This document shows, one piece after another, positions 18,898 through 28,400 of a stretch of DNA of 64,000 nucleotides. The translations under genes and the position numbers were made by a program. Under the pieces are notes generated by a model. The model was not told the DNA's origin, made no database searches, and saw only the letters and a program-made list of their open reading frames with translations. Source of the DNA: Verrucomicrobiaceae bacterium (GTDB lineage: Bacteria > Verrucomicrobiota > Verrucomicrobiia > Verrucomicrobiales > Verrucomicrobiaceae); contig JAIXZA010000016.1 of NCBI GenBank assembly GCA_027489965.1, forward strand, positions 62,001 to 126,000, written 5' to 3'. Within the stretch, counting starts at the first letter, position 1, and each line of letters opens with the position of its first letter.

Positions 18898-20111
18898 AGG
18901 ACGAAATCAGAATGACGAATGCCGAATGGAAAAAGGGCACGCTCGGTGACCTCACCACTCTCATTTCCAGTGGCTCAACACCCAAGGGAGGCTCGGAGAT
19001 CTACCTCAAAGAAGGGCCAGTGATGCTCATCCGAAGCCAAAATGTGCGGATGAACGAGTTAACACTCGATGACGTCGCTTATGTAACTGACGAGATCGAC
19101 GCTGGCATGACTCGTTCGCGCGTTCGTCAGGGGGATGTGCTGTTGAATATCACAGGGGCTTCCATTGGACGTGTAGCCGCATTTGAATTGGCGGATGTCA
19201 GAGCCAACGTGAATCAACATGTCTGCATTATCCGCTCAAAGACGGACAAGCTTTTGACCCGGTATCTTACACACCTGATCAGCAGCACTGCTTTTCAGGC
19301 TGAGATAGATAGGCTTCAGCACGGCGGAACGCGGCAGGCGCTTACTTTTAGCCAGATTGCAGAATTCCAAATCCCCCTGCCGCCGTTGGCGGAGCAGCGG
19401 CGGATCGCGGAGGTGCTGGACCGGGCGGAGGCCTTGCGGGCGAAGCGCCGCGCCGCCCTCGCCGAACTCGACTCCCTCACCCAATCCCTCTTCCTCGACC
19501 TCTTCGGCGATCCGATGATGAATCCAAAAGGATGGAAGACATGTCTGCTGGAAGACATCGCCAACAAGATCACAGACGGGACGCACAAGACCCCGAATTA
19601 CACAGAATGTGGGATTGAGTTTCTGTCGGCAAAAGACCTCAAAGAAGGCGGAATAGCCTGGGGGACGGGGAAATATATCTCCGAAGAGGAGCACCGTGAC
19701 CTCATCAAGAGGTGCAACCCCGAGCTTGGGGACATCTTGCTAGCCAAGAGCGGCTCTCTCGGAAACGTCGCAATCATCGACCGCTCACACCAGTTCAGCT
19801 TGTTCGAAAGCCTCTGCCTGATCAAACATGACCGGCAGCTGATCGAAGGTCAATTCCTGACGGGTTTACTTCGTGCGCCTTCAATGCTGGCTCATCTTCT
19901 TGGCAAAAATAAAGGCGTCGCCATCAAGCATCTTCATCTTGTGGATGTAAGGAACCTGAGAATCCCACTCCCCCCCATCGCCCTCCAGCAAGAATTTGCC
20001 CGTCGGGTGGGGGCGGTGGAGAAGCTGAAGGCGGCGCAGCGCACGGCGCTGGCGGAGCAGGACGCCCTCTTCGCCACCCTCCAGCACCGCGCCTTCCGGG
20101 GTGAACTTTGA
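18894..20111 (+). CDS. hsdS: Type I restriction-modification specificity subunit HsdS
   Basis: Two TRD halves each followed by LPPLAEQRRIAEVLDRAEALRAKRRAAL / LPPIALQQEFARRVGAVEKLKAAQRTAL; overlaps hsdM by 4 nt. Confidence 0.93.
   Translation: MKDEIRMTNAEWKKGTLGDLTTLISSGSTPKGGSEIYLKEGPVMLIRSQNVRMNELTLDDVAYVTDEIDAGMTRSRVRQGDVLLNITGASIGRVAAFELADVRANVNQHVCIIRSKTDKLLTRYLTHLISSTAFQAEIDRLQHGGTRQALTFSQIAEFQIPLPPLAEQRRIAEVLDRAEALRAKRRAALAELDSLTQSLFLDLFGDPMMNPKGWKTCLLEDIANKITDGTHKTPNYTECGIEFLSAKDLKEGGIAWGTGKYISEEEHRDLIKRCNPELGDILLAKSGSLGNVAIIDRSHQFSLFESLCLIKHDRQLIEGQFLTGLLRAPSMLAHLLGKNKGVAIKHLHLVDVRNLRIPLPPIALQQEFARRVGAVEKLKAAQRTALAEQDALFATLQHRAFRGEL
20081..20111 (+). repeat. Direct repeat copy 1 (hsdS 3' end)
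   Basis: ccagcaccgcgccttccggggtgaactttga; 29/31 identical to 21221..21251. Confidence 0.95.
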
Positions 20112-20120
20112 AGCCACTGA

Positions 20121-21197
20121 ATGAAACTACGTTGTTCACATAGGGAACATGGCTTCCAGCCTTTGCTGGAAAACATATCGACGGCCAAGCGAGTCACGGT
20201 TGTGACTTGGTCTCTCGAAAAAAGCCGCGACAGCTACTTGTGGAAGGCCTTGCGGAAACTCCCAGCGACCAGTCATCTAACGGTTATCACGAGCATTCCG
20301 AGCAGGTGGGAACACTACTTCGCAGGGCAGCGAGAGAAGATGAAAGACCAGTTGGGGGCTTATTTGGACAATCTGAACCCAGAGAATTTTGAATGTGCGT
20401 CTGAAGTTTACTTCTGCTTCAAGAACCACGCGAAAGCGCTTGTCGTCGATGACATTGCCTATGTGGGCTCAGCTAATTTCACCGAAGCCTCCGCACAGAA
20501 TTTTGAGGCAGGGGTGCTGCTCACAGAAAAAACTGAAGTTGATGAGCTTCAGGTCTTCATAAATCGCATTCGTGATTCGTCACTTCCTATGCTCAAAGCT
20601 GCCGCTTCCAAGGCGGCGAGCCCACTTTTGAAACTTCTGGATTGGCGTTTTGAAATCGTCCGCTCAATTCGTGAGGAAAACGGGTTCATCCTGTCGGACG
20701 ACCAAGAGTGGACTGAAGATCCAGATTGGAGACCAAGACAGGGCATCTGTATTTCGGCAAAACTCACGGCTTTTCTGAGCGAGTGCCGAGTCGCTGCCAA
20801 AGAGCTGCTGGAAAAGTGTGGTGGGGACCAAGAAATTCTCAACGCACATGTTTTGAATGAAGTAATCGAATTCGTCCGCTACTTCGATGAACAACAATAC
20901 AACGAGTCGATACCAAAACTATTCTGTGAAGCAGCCGTGGCGAGCCGCCTTACGGAAGAACTGCTGAATGAGTGTTCTCCAGACGGAAATGTGGACGATG
21001 TGGTGAGCCACCCAGAATACCTTGAGCAACTTGAGGCAAGTAGATGCGACAGCGAAAATGAACTGAATGCTGCCGTCATCGAGGCCGTGAACGATCTTGT
21101 CGAACAGATCGAAAACACAGTTCAAACACTCCGGAGTTCATTTGGGCCTGAAGATGTCTCACCAAAAATCGACAACACTGGAATTAAGAGCCGATGA
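20121..21197 (+). CDS. Phospholipase D-like protein 1 (single HKD)
   Basis: FKNHAKALVVDDIAYVGSANFTEASAQNFEAGVLL (HxK(x)4D plus GSxN). Confidence 0.82.
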   Translation: MKLRCSHREHGFQPLLENISTAKRVTVVTWSLEKSRDSYLWKALRKLPATSHLTVITSIPSRWEHYFAGQREKMKDQLGAYLDNLNPENFECASEVYFCFKNHAKALVVDDIAYVGSANFTEASAQNFEAGVLLTEKTEVDELQVFINRIRDSSLPMLKAAASKAASPLLKLLDWRFEIVRSIREENGFILSDDQEWTEDPDWRPRQGICISAKLTAFLSECRVAAKELLEKCGGDQEILNAHVLNEVIEFVRYFDEQQYNESIPKLFCEAAVASRLTEELLNECSPDGNVDDVVSHPEYLEQLEASRCDSENELNAAVIEAVNDLVEQIENTVQTLRSSFGPEDVSPKIDNTGIKSR

Positions 21198-21220
21198 GCG
21201 ATTTTCACGTTCTCCAAAAC

Positions 21221-21251
21221 CCAGCCCCGCGCCTTCCGGGGTGAGCTTTGA
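21221..21251 (+). repeat. Direct repeat copy 2 of the hsdS 3' end
   Basis: ccagccccgcgccttccggggtgagctttga; offset exactly 1140 bp from copy 1. Confidence 0.95.
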
Positions 21252-21254
21252 TTT

Positions 21255-22745
21255 ATGCAGCCCTCTTTCCAACTCATCGACCGTGGCTGGGACCAAGTGC
21301 TTGGCGACGCTGTTGCCACTGATTCTGCAGAGCTGCGGGTGGTGTGCCCCTTCATCAAGGAGCGCACAGCAAGGCGGTTGCTCTCCAGAAGGCGTCCGGA
21401 GCTGATTCAGGTCATCACGCGTTTTCACCTCGGAGAAATGTGCGATGGGGTGAATGACACGGCTGCGCTGCGATTGCTTCTGGAGCACGGGGCGCAGGTT
21501 CGTGGCATCAAAGGACTTCATGCCAAGCTCTACCTCTTTGGTGAGGAGAGGGCCATCGTGACATCCGCCAACCTCACGGAAGCTGCGCTACTTCGAAATC
21601 ACGAATTCGGCTTTGTGAGCAGCCAGCCGGAGGTTGTCCAGCGCTGCCGGGAGTATTTTGTATCCTTGTGGAAGCGAGCCGGTAATGACCTCGATCTGCC
21701 AACATTGGAAAGCTGGGAGGCACAGATCAAAGCCGTGCAGGTGACAGGTTCTCGTCCATCGCACCATGCCGCATTGGCGGATGAAGGCACTGCCGCTGGA
21801 GTGGAAACTTCCGGTGGCTTCTCTCCTGCCGTGGCATACCCAAACAACCAGACAGAGGCACCACAGGCGTTCGTAAAGTTTTTCGGGCAAGGGAATGACC
21901 GGATTGAACTGCAAACTCCGGTGTTGGAGGAGGTGCGGGGCTCCGGTTCGCACTGGGCATGCACCTACAGCAAGCATCCGCGTTCAGTGGAAGAGGGGGC
22001 GATCATGTTCATGGCCCACTTTGTGGAGAACCCTCATGATACGGTCATCTACGGCAGAGCAACCGCCATGCGCCATGTGCCCAAACGCGATGAGGCCTCT
22101 CCCGAGGAGATCAATCAGCGCTCATGGAAGGCGACGTGGCCGATGTATGTGCGTGTGCATGGAGCAGAATTCGTCGCAGGGACGCTCGCCAACGGAATCC
22201 TGCTTTCGGAGCTGATTGATGCCTTGGGGGTCGATTCCTTTGCTGCCAGTCAGAGAAAAAGCCACGCAGGACTTCAAGACATCAATCCTCGAGCCTCTCT
22301 CAACCGACAGCCTGCGGTAGAACTGACCGCCCAAGCCTATCACTGGCTCAATGATCGCTTGGACGCCGCCTTTGCCCAACACGGCAAACTCACCCGCGCA
22401 GAACTCGAAACACTCGACTGGCCTGATCTGCCCTTGCAACGTTTTGAAGATTACCGAGACTGGTTACAAAAGACAGAGGGGCTCAAACCCAACACAGCGC
22501 GTGAGTATGCGTATTTCCTGACCCGTTGTTCCACTCACTACGACGTGATAATCAACGAAACGGAGGTACCCGATGAAGCAACTGCGGACCGCATTCTCGA
22601 GCAGATCCGCCAGGTGGTGGCGGAGCGGGGGCGATGGACTGACGGAACTTTTAACGAACGAGACGTTCGTCAAAACCTTAGCCCTGCTCTTCGTGCGTTT
22701 GGACGGTTTAGCCGGAGTTTGAAAGTTGAGCCGCCCCATCCTTGA
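21255..22745 (+). CDS. Phospholipase D-like protein 2 with middle PUA-like and C-terminal recombinase core-binding-like regions
   Basis: GLHAKLYLFGEERAIVTSANLTEAALLRNHEFGFV (degenerate HKD); C-terminal FEDYRDWLQKTEGLKPNTAREYAYFLTRC...ALRAFGRF. Confidence 0.75.
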   Translation: MQPSFQLIDRGWDQVLGDAVATDSAELRVVCPFIKERTARRLLSRRRPELIQVITRFHLGEMCDGVNDTAALRLLLEHGAQVRGIKGLHAKLYLFGEERAIVTSANLTEAALLRNHEFGFVSSQPEVVQRCREYFVSLWKRAGNDLDLPTLESWEAQIKAVQVTGSRPSHHAALADEGTAAGVETSGGFSPAVAYPNNQTEAPQAFVKFFGQGNDRIELQTPVLEEVRGSGSHWACTYSKHPRSVEEGAIMFMAHFVENPHDTVIYGRATAMRHVPKRDEASPEEINQRSWKATWPMYVRVHGAEFVAGTLANGILLSELIDALGVDSFAASQRKSHAGLQDINPRASLNRQPAVELTAQAYHWLNDRLDAAFAQHGKLTRAELETLDWPDLPLQRFEDYRDWLQKTEGLKPNTAREYAYFLTRCSTHYDVIINETEVPDEATADRILEQIRQVVAERGRWTDGTFNERDVRQNLSPALRAFGRFSRSLKVEPPHP

Positions 22746-22754
22746 TTCAGCTCC

Positions 22755-23699
22755 ATGAACCGCCTCCTGACCTCCGATCTCTGGCCAGTCGCCGCCAAGC
22801 TCTCCCGCAAAGCCGAAACGCGCCTCGCGGCCATCGCCTACGTCACGGCGGAGACGGTCAAGTTTGGCGAGGACGACGTGATGGTGGTGGATGCCACACG
22901 CGGAGCCATCACCTCGGGTGAAACCACCGCTCAAGTGCTGCTGGATGCGCACGATGCCGGTGCCCAGATTTACAACTGCCCCCATCTGCATGCGAAGCTG
23001 CTCGTGATGGATGACACAGCCATCATCGGCTCCGGCAACCTCTCCGGGAACTCGCCAAATCTGCACGAGTGCGCGGTGCTGACCGATCAAAGCTCCGTCG
23101 TCGGTCAGGCCCGTGCCTACATCCAGCAACTGCGGGAAATCTCCCGCCTTCTCACCCGGCGGGAATTGGTGGCTCTCACAAAACTGCCCGTCGTGCGCCG
23201 AGGCGGCCGTGGCCAAGGAAGGGCCAAAACGAGCCTGACCAAGAAGCTGGGCACCCGCCGCTGGCTTGTGGGCGTGACCCCCATCGACGAAGAACGCATG
23301 TCCGCTGCAGAGCAGGCAACCAATGAACGTGCCCTAAGCAAACTGGCCGCCAAGCGCGACGTGGACCGAGACGAACTAGACTGGGTCAGACTCCGAGGCA
23401 GCAGCAAGATGCGCAAAGAGTCGAAAGTGGGAGACCTCATGATCGTGGCCGAGGGCAGTCACTCGAAGACCAACCACCTCACGGTCATTCCCCCCACTAC
23501 CATCCTCGCAAGAGCGAACAGCGAGAACTCGACCTTCCTCTATTATCTCCGTAGCAGTCGGAAGCCAGACATTGGCAAACTCACGCTGGCGGAACTCCTG
23601 AAAAGCGCAGGCTCCAACATCGTGCCATCTCCGCGCATGGTGCGCGAATTGACGCCGGAGGTTTTCCAGGCTTTGGAACGCCACTGGCCGAAACACTAA
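22755..23699 (+). CDS. Phospholipase D-like protein 3 (single HKD) with C-terminal PUA/EVE-like region
   Basis: CPHLHAKLLVMDDTAIIGSGNLSGNSPNLHECAVLTD. Confidence 0.82.
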   Translation: MNRLLTSDLWPVAAKLSRKAETRLAAIAYVTAETVKFGEDDVMVVDATRGAITSGETTAQVLLDAHDAGAQIYNCPHLHAKLLVMDDTAIIGSGNLSGNSPNLHECAVLTDQSSVVGQARAYIQQLREISRLLTRRELVALTKLPVVRRGGRGQGRAKTSLTKKLGTRRWLVGVTPIDEERMSAAEQATNERALSKLAAKRDVDRDELDWVRLRGSSKMRKESKVGDLMIVAEGSHSKTNHLTVIPPTTILARANSENSTFLYYLRSSRKPDIGKLTLAELLKSAGSNIVPSPRMVRELTPEVFQALERHWPKH

Positions 23700-24616
23700 G
23701 CCGTCAGCGTGAGCGTCGTCTCCTGAGCGATTTCTGCAAACTCACGAAGTGCCTTGGTGTCATCTGCCTGAGCGAGGGTGACCCGAGTTTTGGCGAGCTT
23801 GGCAAAGATTTCTTCAGCAGCCTGAATGGCTGCGCGGCCAGCGCCACGGGTGGCAAGGGGCATCTTGAGAGGGAGTAGTACTCGAGCTGGCAAGGCACTC
23901 AAATCTTGCAAGCGGACGATGCGGTTCACCCATTGATCGCCATGATCATAGATTTGAAGCGGCTTGGCTTGGTCAAGATTGAGCGGTTTAATCACTCTTT
24001 GAGGAGCAGCTTTCGGGTCTGGTTGGAAGCCAAAAGGAAAGCGTATGGGATACTCATCCGGGCCAACTCGAACGTCTTTGTGGTAGAAGCGGCGGAGCTT
24101 CCACTGTTCCAGCCAATCGCCCACCTGACGGACGAGTCGGATTTCCTCGGGATCGTCGCTCTCAGCCGTGTTGCGGGTGATGTAACGGTCAAAAAGAGCA
24201 TCAAGCAGGGCTGCTGGGTCGGCTGCGAGCCGGGTGCCTTTAGTATGAAAACGGAATAGGCCATCACGCGGGGCGGTGAGTGCTTTGAATAGAGTATCTG
24301 CCTGCACTTCGGTGCCTGGAAGTGGCGGCTGCTCAGCAGCGGCGCGGGGATGACGGATACCTTCTCCCTGAGTGCTATTGATGGTGGCTTCCAGACGCTG
24401 AAGCTCCGCTTCAATACGGCGGCGGCCTTCTTTGTAGATGGCGATGTCCAACTCAGGAAAAAAGCCATGAATACGTGCGGTGGCTTGCGCTGGCAGCAGA
24501 CGATAGGCGAGGACACGAGCAGGCACCGCCAGCGCCAGTACGCCAACGTTGACGAATTCGCCAACATCCGGGTACGGCTGGAAAGCGAGTGTCGCGTAAT
24601 TCCAAGCAGTATTCAT
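23696..24616 (-). CDS. DUF3037-like protein
   Basis: N-terminus WNYATLAFQPYPDVGEFVNVGVLALA resembles DUF3037; 4-nt overlap with upstream HipA-like gene. Confidence 0.65.
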   Translation of the reverse strand: MNTAWNYATLAFQPYPDVGEFVNVGVLALAVPARVLAYRLLPAQATARIHGFFPELDIAIYKEGRRRIEAELQRLEATINSTQGEGIRHPRAAAEQPPLPGTEVQADTLFKALTAPRDGLFRFHTKGTRLAADPAALLDALFDRYITRNTAESDDPEEIRLVRQVGDWLEQWKLRRFYHKDVRVGPDEYPIRFPFGFQPDPKAAPQRVIKPLNLDQAKPLQIYDHGDQWVNRIVRLQDLSALPARVLLPLKMPLATRGAGRAAIQAAEEIFAKLAKTRVTLAQADDTKALREFAEIAQETTLTLTA

Positions 24617-25365
24617 GAGATTAAAAGAGGTGCCCAGAAAGCATTCTGATCACTGGAGAAACGATTGAGCAGAAACAGAACGTTTTCCAGCGTCATCTGA
24701 TGCTGATTTTCGCCATGGCTATTTTCATGCCACTCGTCAGGGATGCTATTCCAGAGAGCTGAGACAAGCTGAATAGCTTCTGTGGCACGGGCTTCCCAGT
24801 CCTGCCGTTCAGGAATCCCTAGCCAACGGAAACGGTGAGCAGAAAAAACGTGGTGATCTAAAAAATCTGGAAGATTAAACTCTGTGTCGAACGCATTTCC
24901 ATGATCAATCATCGCTAAAGGCGTGCCCGATGCGACAAGAAGATTGGGGTTTCCACCTGCGGCTCCTAGAGCGCGGTCTGCATTTTGAATCCAGTAATCA
25001 AAGATGAAAAGCTCGGCTCGGAGATTGGCGGGTAAATTAGCTACAGCTGAGAACGGCAGTTCATCTGCATGGGCAAGCTCCAGCGATCCAAAAGCCAAGC
25101 CGTGACCTAACGAGCGGAGATCGGCTGTGATAAGTTCGTGTGGAATATGAACGATTGAAGCCTCCCGCATTGGAAGTTTCATCCCTTCAGCCAAACCCGC
25201 TGAGAGCCATTCGGAGATCACGGCTTTAGACCCTGCCAGCTGCGGTGACTTCACGTAGTAATACCTGCCATCCTGACCAAGGCAGCGATGAGCACCGCTT
25301 GAATAGCCGGTTGCCGTGCGAGGACCGATTTCAATTAAGGGAATTATTGAGGTGCAAGGTGTCAA
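24613..25365 (-). CDS. HipA-like kinase-fold protein (HipA_2-type)
   Basis: ELFIFDYWIQNADRALGAAGGNPNLLVASGTPLAMIDHGNAF; TTG start. Confidence 0.72.
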   Translation of the reverse strand: MTPCTSIIPLIEIGPRTATGYSSGAHRCLGQDGRYYYVKSPQLAGSKAVISEWLSAGLAEGMKLPMREASIVHIPHELITADLRSLGHGLAFGSLELAHADELPFSAVANLPANLRAELFIFDYWIQNADRALGAAGGNPNLLVASGTPLAMIDHGNAFDTEFNLPDFLDHHVFSAHRFRWLGIPERQDWEARATEAIQLVSALWNSIPDEWHENSHGENQHQMTLENVLFLLNRFSSDQNAFWAPLLIS

Positions 25366-25436
25366 TGAGTGAGCTTATGTTGACAGAGTTTAGCAAACAA
25401 CCTTGCTTTGCCAAGCAATCAGAGCTGCCTCCTTGC

Positions 25437-28400
25437 ATGCCTTCCCACTTTACCTTTCTCGCCGCTGAATGGCCCGCCCTGCATGAGGCGGCGGTGAAGG
25501 CCGAAGCTGCGGTGCATCCTGACCCGCGCACGGCGTGCTTTTACGCTCGGCGGGCGCTGGAGATGGCGGTGGGGTGGCTGTACAAGCATGACTCATCCCT
25601 AACGCTGCCCTATCAAGAAAACCTGAGTGCGCTGATTCATGCGCCGGGCTTTCGCAAGGCGGTGGGGGATGCTGTTTTCTACAAGGCGAACGCCATCAAG
25701 GATCTGGGTAATCTAGCGGTACATAGCAGCAAGCCAGTGCGCCAATACGATGCGTTGATGGCGGTGAAGGAGCTGTTTCACGTCTGCTTCTGGCTGGCGC
25801 GGCATTACTCACGCGGCGCGAAGCCCGTGGAATTGGTCTTTAATCCCGAGCTGCTGCCGAAGTCAGCCGGAATACCGCCTCAGACGCTGGATCAGCTCCA
25901 GAAGTTGGAGACCCAGCTTCGCGAGAAGGACGAGAACCTCAAAACACTGCTCTCGGACAAAACAGCCTTGGATGCCGAGCTGGTGAAGCTCCGCGCCGAG
26001 ATCGCTGAGGCGAAAAAGGTGAACGCGGCACAGCCGGACACGCACGATTACTCGGAGACGGAAACGCGGGATTATTTTATCGACCTGCTGCTCAAGGAAG
26101 CAGGCTGGCCGCTGGATCAGGAGCGGGATCGTGAATTCCCCGTGACCGGAATGCCGAACGCGCTGGGCGAGGGTTTCGTCGATTACGTTCAGTGGGGCGA
26201 TGACGGCAAGCCGCTGAGCATTGTCGAAGCCAAGCGCACCCGCAAGAGTCCAAAGATCGGCCAGCAGCAGGCGAAGCTGTATGCCGACTGCCTGGAGAAG
26301 ATGTTTGGCCAGCGCCCCGTCATTTTCCTGAGCAACGGCTATGAGCACTGGATCTGGGATGACGTGAACTACCCGCCACGCGAGGTGCAGGGCTTTTACA
26401 AGAAGGACGAACTGGAGCTGCTGATCCAGCGCCGCAGCACGCGGAAGAAGCTGGCGGATGCACCGATCAACAAGGTGACGGTGGAGCGCTACTACCACGA
26501 CCGCGCCATCCGCCGTGTGGGCGAGACCTTTGAAGTGGATCATCTGCGCAAGTCGCTGCTCGTCATGGCCACGGGCTCCGGCAAGACGCGCCTCGTCATC
26601 GCCCTGAGCGAGCTGCTGATGCAGTGCAACTGGGCCAAACGTGTGCTCTTTCTGGCCGACCGCGTGGCGCTGGTGAACCAAGCGGTGGGGAGCTTTAAAA
26701 AATTCCTGCCCGATGCCGCACCCGTGAATCTGGTGACGGAAAAGAACGCCCAAGGCCGCGTCTATGTCAGCACCTACCCGACGATGATGGGCCTCATCGA
26801 CGAAACGAAGGACGGCCAGCGCCGCTTCGGGCCGGGTCACTTTGATCTGGTCATCATCGACGAAGCGCATCGCTCGGTTTACCAGAAGTATGGCGCGATC
26901 TTCCGCTACTTTGACTCACTGCTCGTCGGCTTGACAGCGACACCACGCGAGGAGATCGACCGCGATACCTACAGCCTCTTTGAGCTCGAAACTGGCGTGC
27001 CCACAGATGCCTACACGCTGGATCAAGCCGTGAGCGATGGCTTCCTCGTGCCGCCGCGTTCGGTCTCGGTCCCCTTGCGTATTCAACGCAGCGGCTTGCG
27101 CTACGATGAGCTGACGGAAGAAGAGAAAGCCAAGTGGGATGAACTCGAATGGAATGAGGAAGGCGACATCCCCGATCGCGTGGAAGCGGAAGCGATCAAC
27201 AAGTGGCTCTTCAACGAAGACACGGTGGACAAGGTGCTGAAGCATCTCATGACCCACGGCCAAAAAGTGGCTGGTGGTGATCGCCTCGGCAAAACGATCA
27301 TCTTTGCCAAGAACCAAGCGCACGCGGAATACATCGCCGAGCGTTTCGACGCGAACTACCCGCACCTGAAAGGCAGCTTTGCCCGTGTGATCCACTGCGA
27401 CCTGCCCTATGCGCAGACCTTGATCGACGACTTCTCCATCGCGGCCAAAGCCCCGCACATCGCCATCTCGGTGGATATGCTCGACACGGGTATCGACGTG
27501 CCGGAGGTGGTGAACCTCGTCTTCTTCAAGATGGTGCGCTCAAAGACGAAGTTCTGGCAGATGATTGGTCGCGGCACCCGCCTTTGCCCGAATCTCTTCG
27601 GCCCAGACCTGCACAAGCAGTTCTTCTTCGTCTTCGACTACTGTCAGAACCTGGAATTCTTCCGCCTGAATCCACCGGAGAGTGGCGGATCAAACAACGA
27701 CTCGCTCTCAAAGCGTCTCTTTGCCCGCAGGCTGGAATTGATGGGCCTTCTGGATGCTTTGCCCGCTCCAGAGAAGGTGGCCCAAGATCAGTTCAATCCT
27801 CTGAAAGCAATGCGTCAAGACATCGCCGTGCTTTTGCAGACGGAAGTGGCCGCGATGAATGAGGAGAACTTTCTCGTACGCCCACAGCGGCGGCTGATCG
27901 AGGTCTTTCGCAAGCCCGAAGCCTGGCAGACGCTTGATGAAACGGCCCAGCATGAGCTGGCGCGGAATGTCGCTGGCTTACCAACCGAACTGCCTACCGA
28001 AGACGAAGAGGCGAAGCGCTTTGATCTACTTTTACTCAATCTCCAGCTCACCCGTCTGCGTGCCGAGCCCGGCTTTGCCCGCCTGCAACAGCAGCTCGAA
28101 GACATTGCTGGTCTGCTTGAGGAAAAACAAGCCATCCCGATGGTGAAGGAGGTCATGCCGCTCATCCAGGAACTCCAAACCGATGAGTGGTGGCAGGACG
28201 TAACCCTGCCGATGCTGGAACAGGCACGGAAAAAACTGCGGTTGCTGATTAAGCTGATCGATAAGCAGGCCCGCAAACCGGTATACACGAACTTTGAAGA
28301 TGAGATGGGCGCAGGGGCTGAGATCGAGCTGCCTGGATTCACTTCAGCGGATAACTTTGAGCGTTTCCGTGCCAAGGCCCGCCATTTCCTAAAAACTCAC

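Noticed and set aside
22300-22745. Integrase gene marking a mobile island
   Set aside because: Only a core-binding-like segment fused to PLD2 is seen. No catalytic R-H-R-Y tyrosine recombinase domain exists in any frame here.
25379-25407. Sigma70 promoter for hsdR (TTGACA then TTGCTT, 17-bp spacing)
   Set aside because: The -35 match is perfect but the -10 match is poor; not enough to call a promoter.
25863-26870. 335-aa minus-strand ORF opposite hsdR
   Set aside because: Antisense shadow of the well-supported HsdR coding frame.
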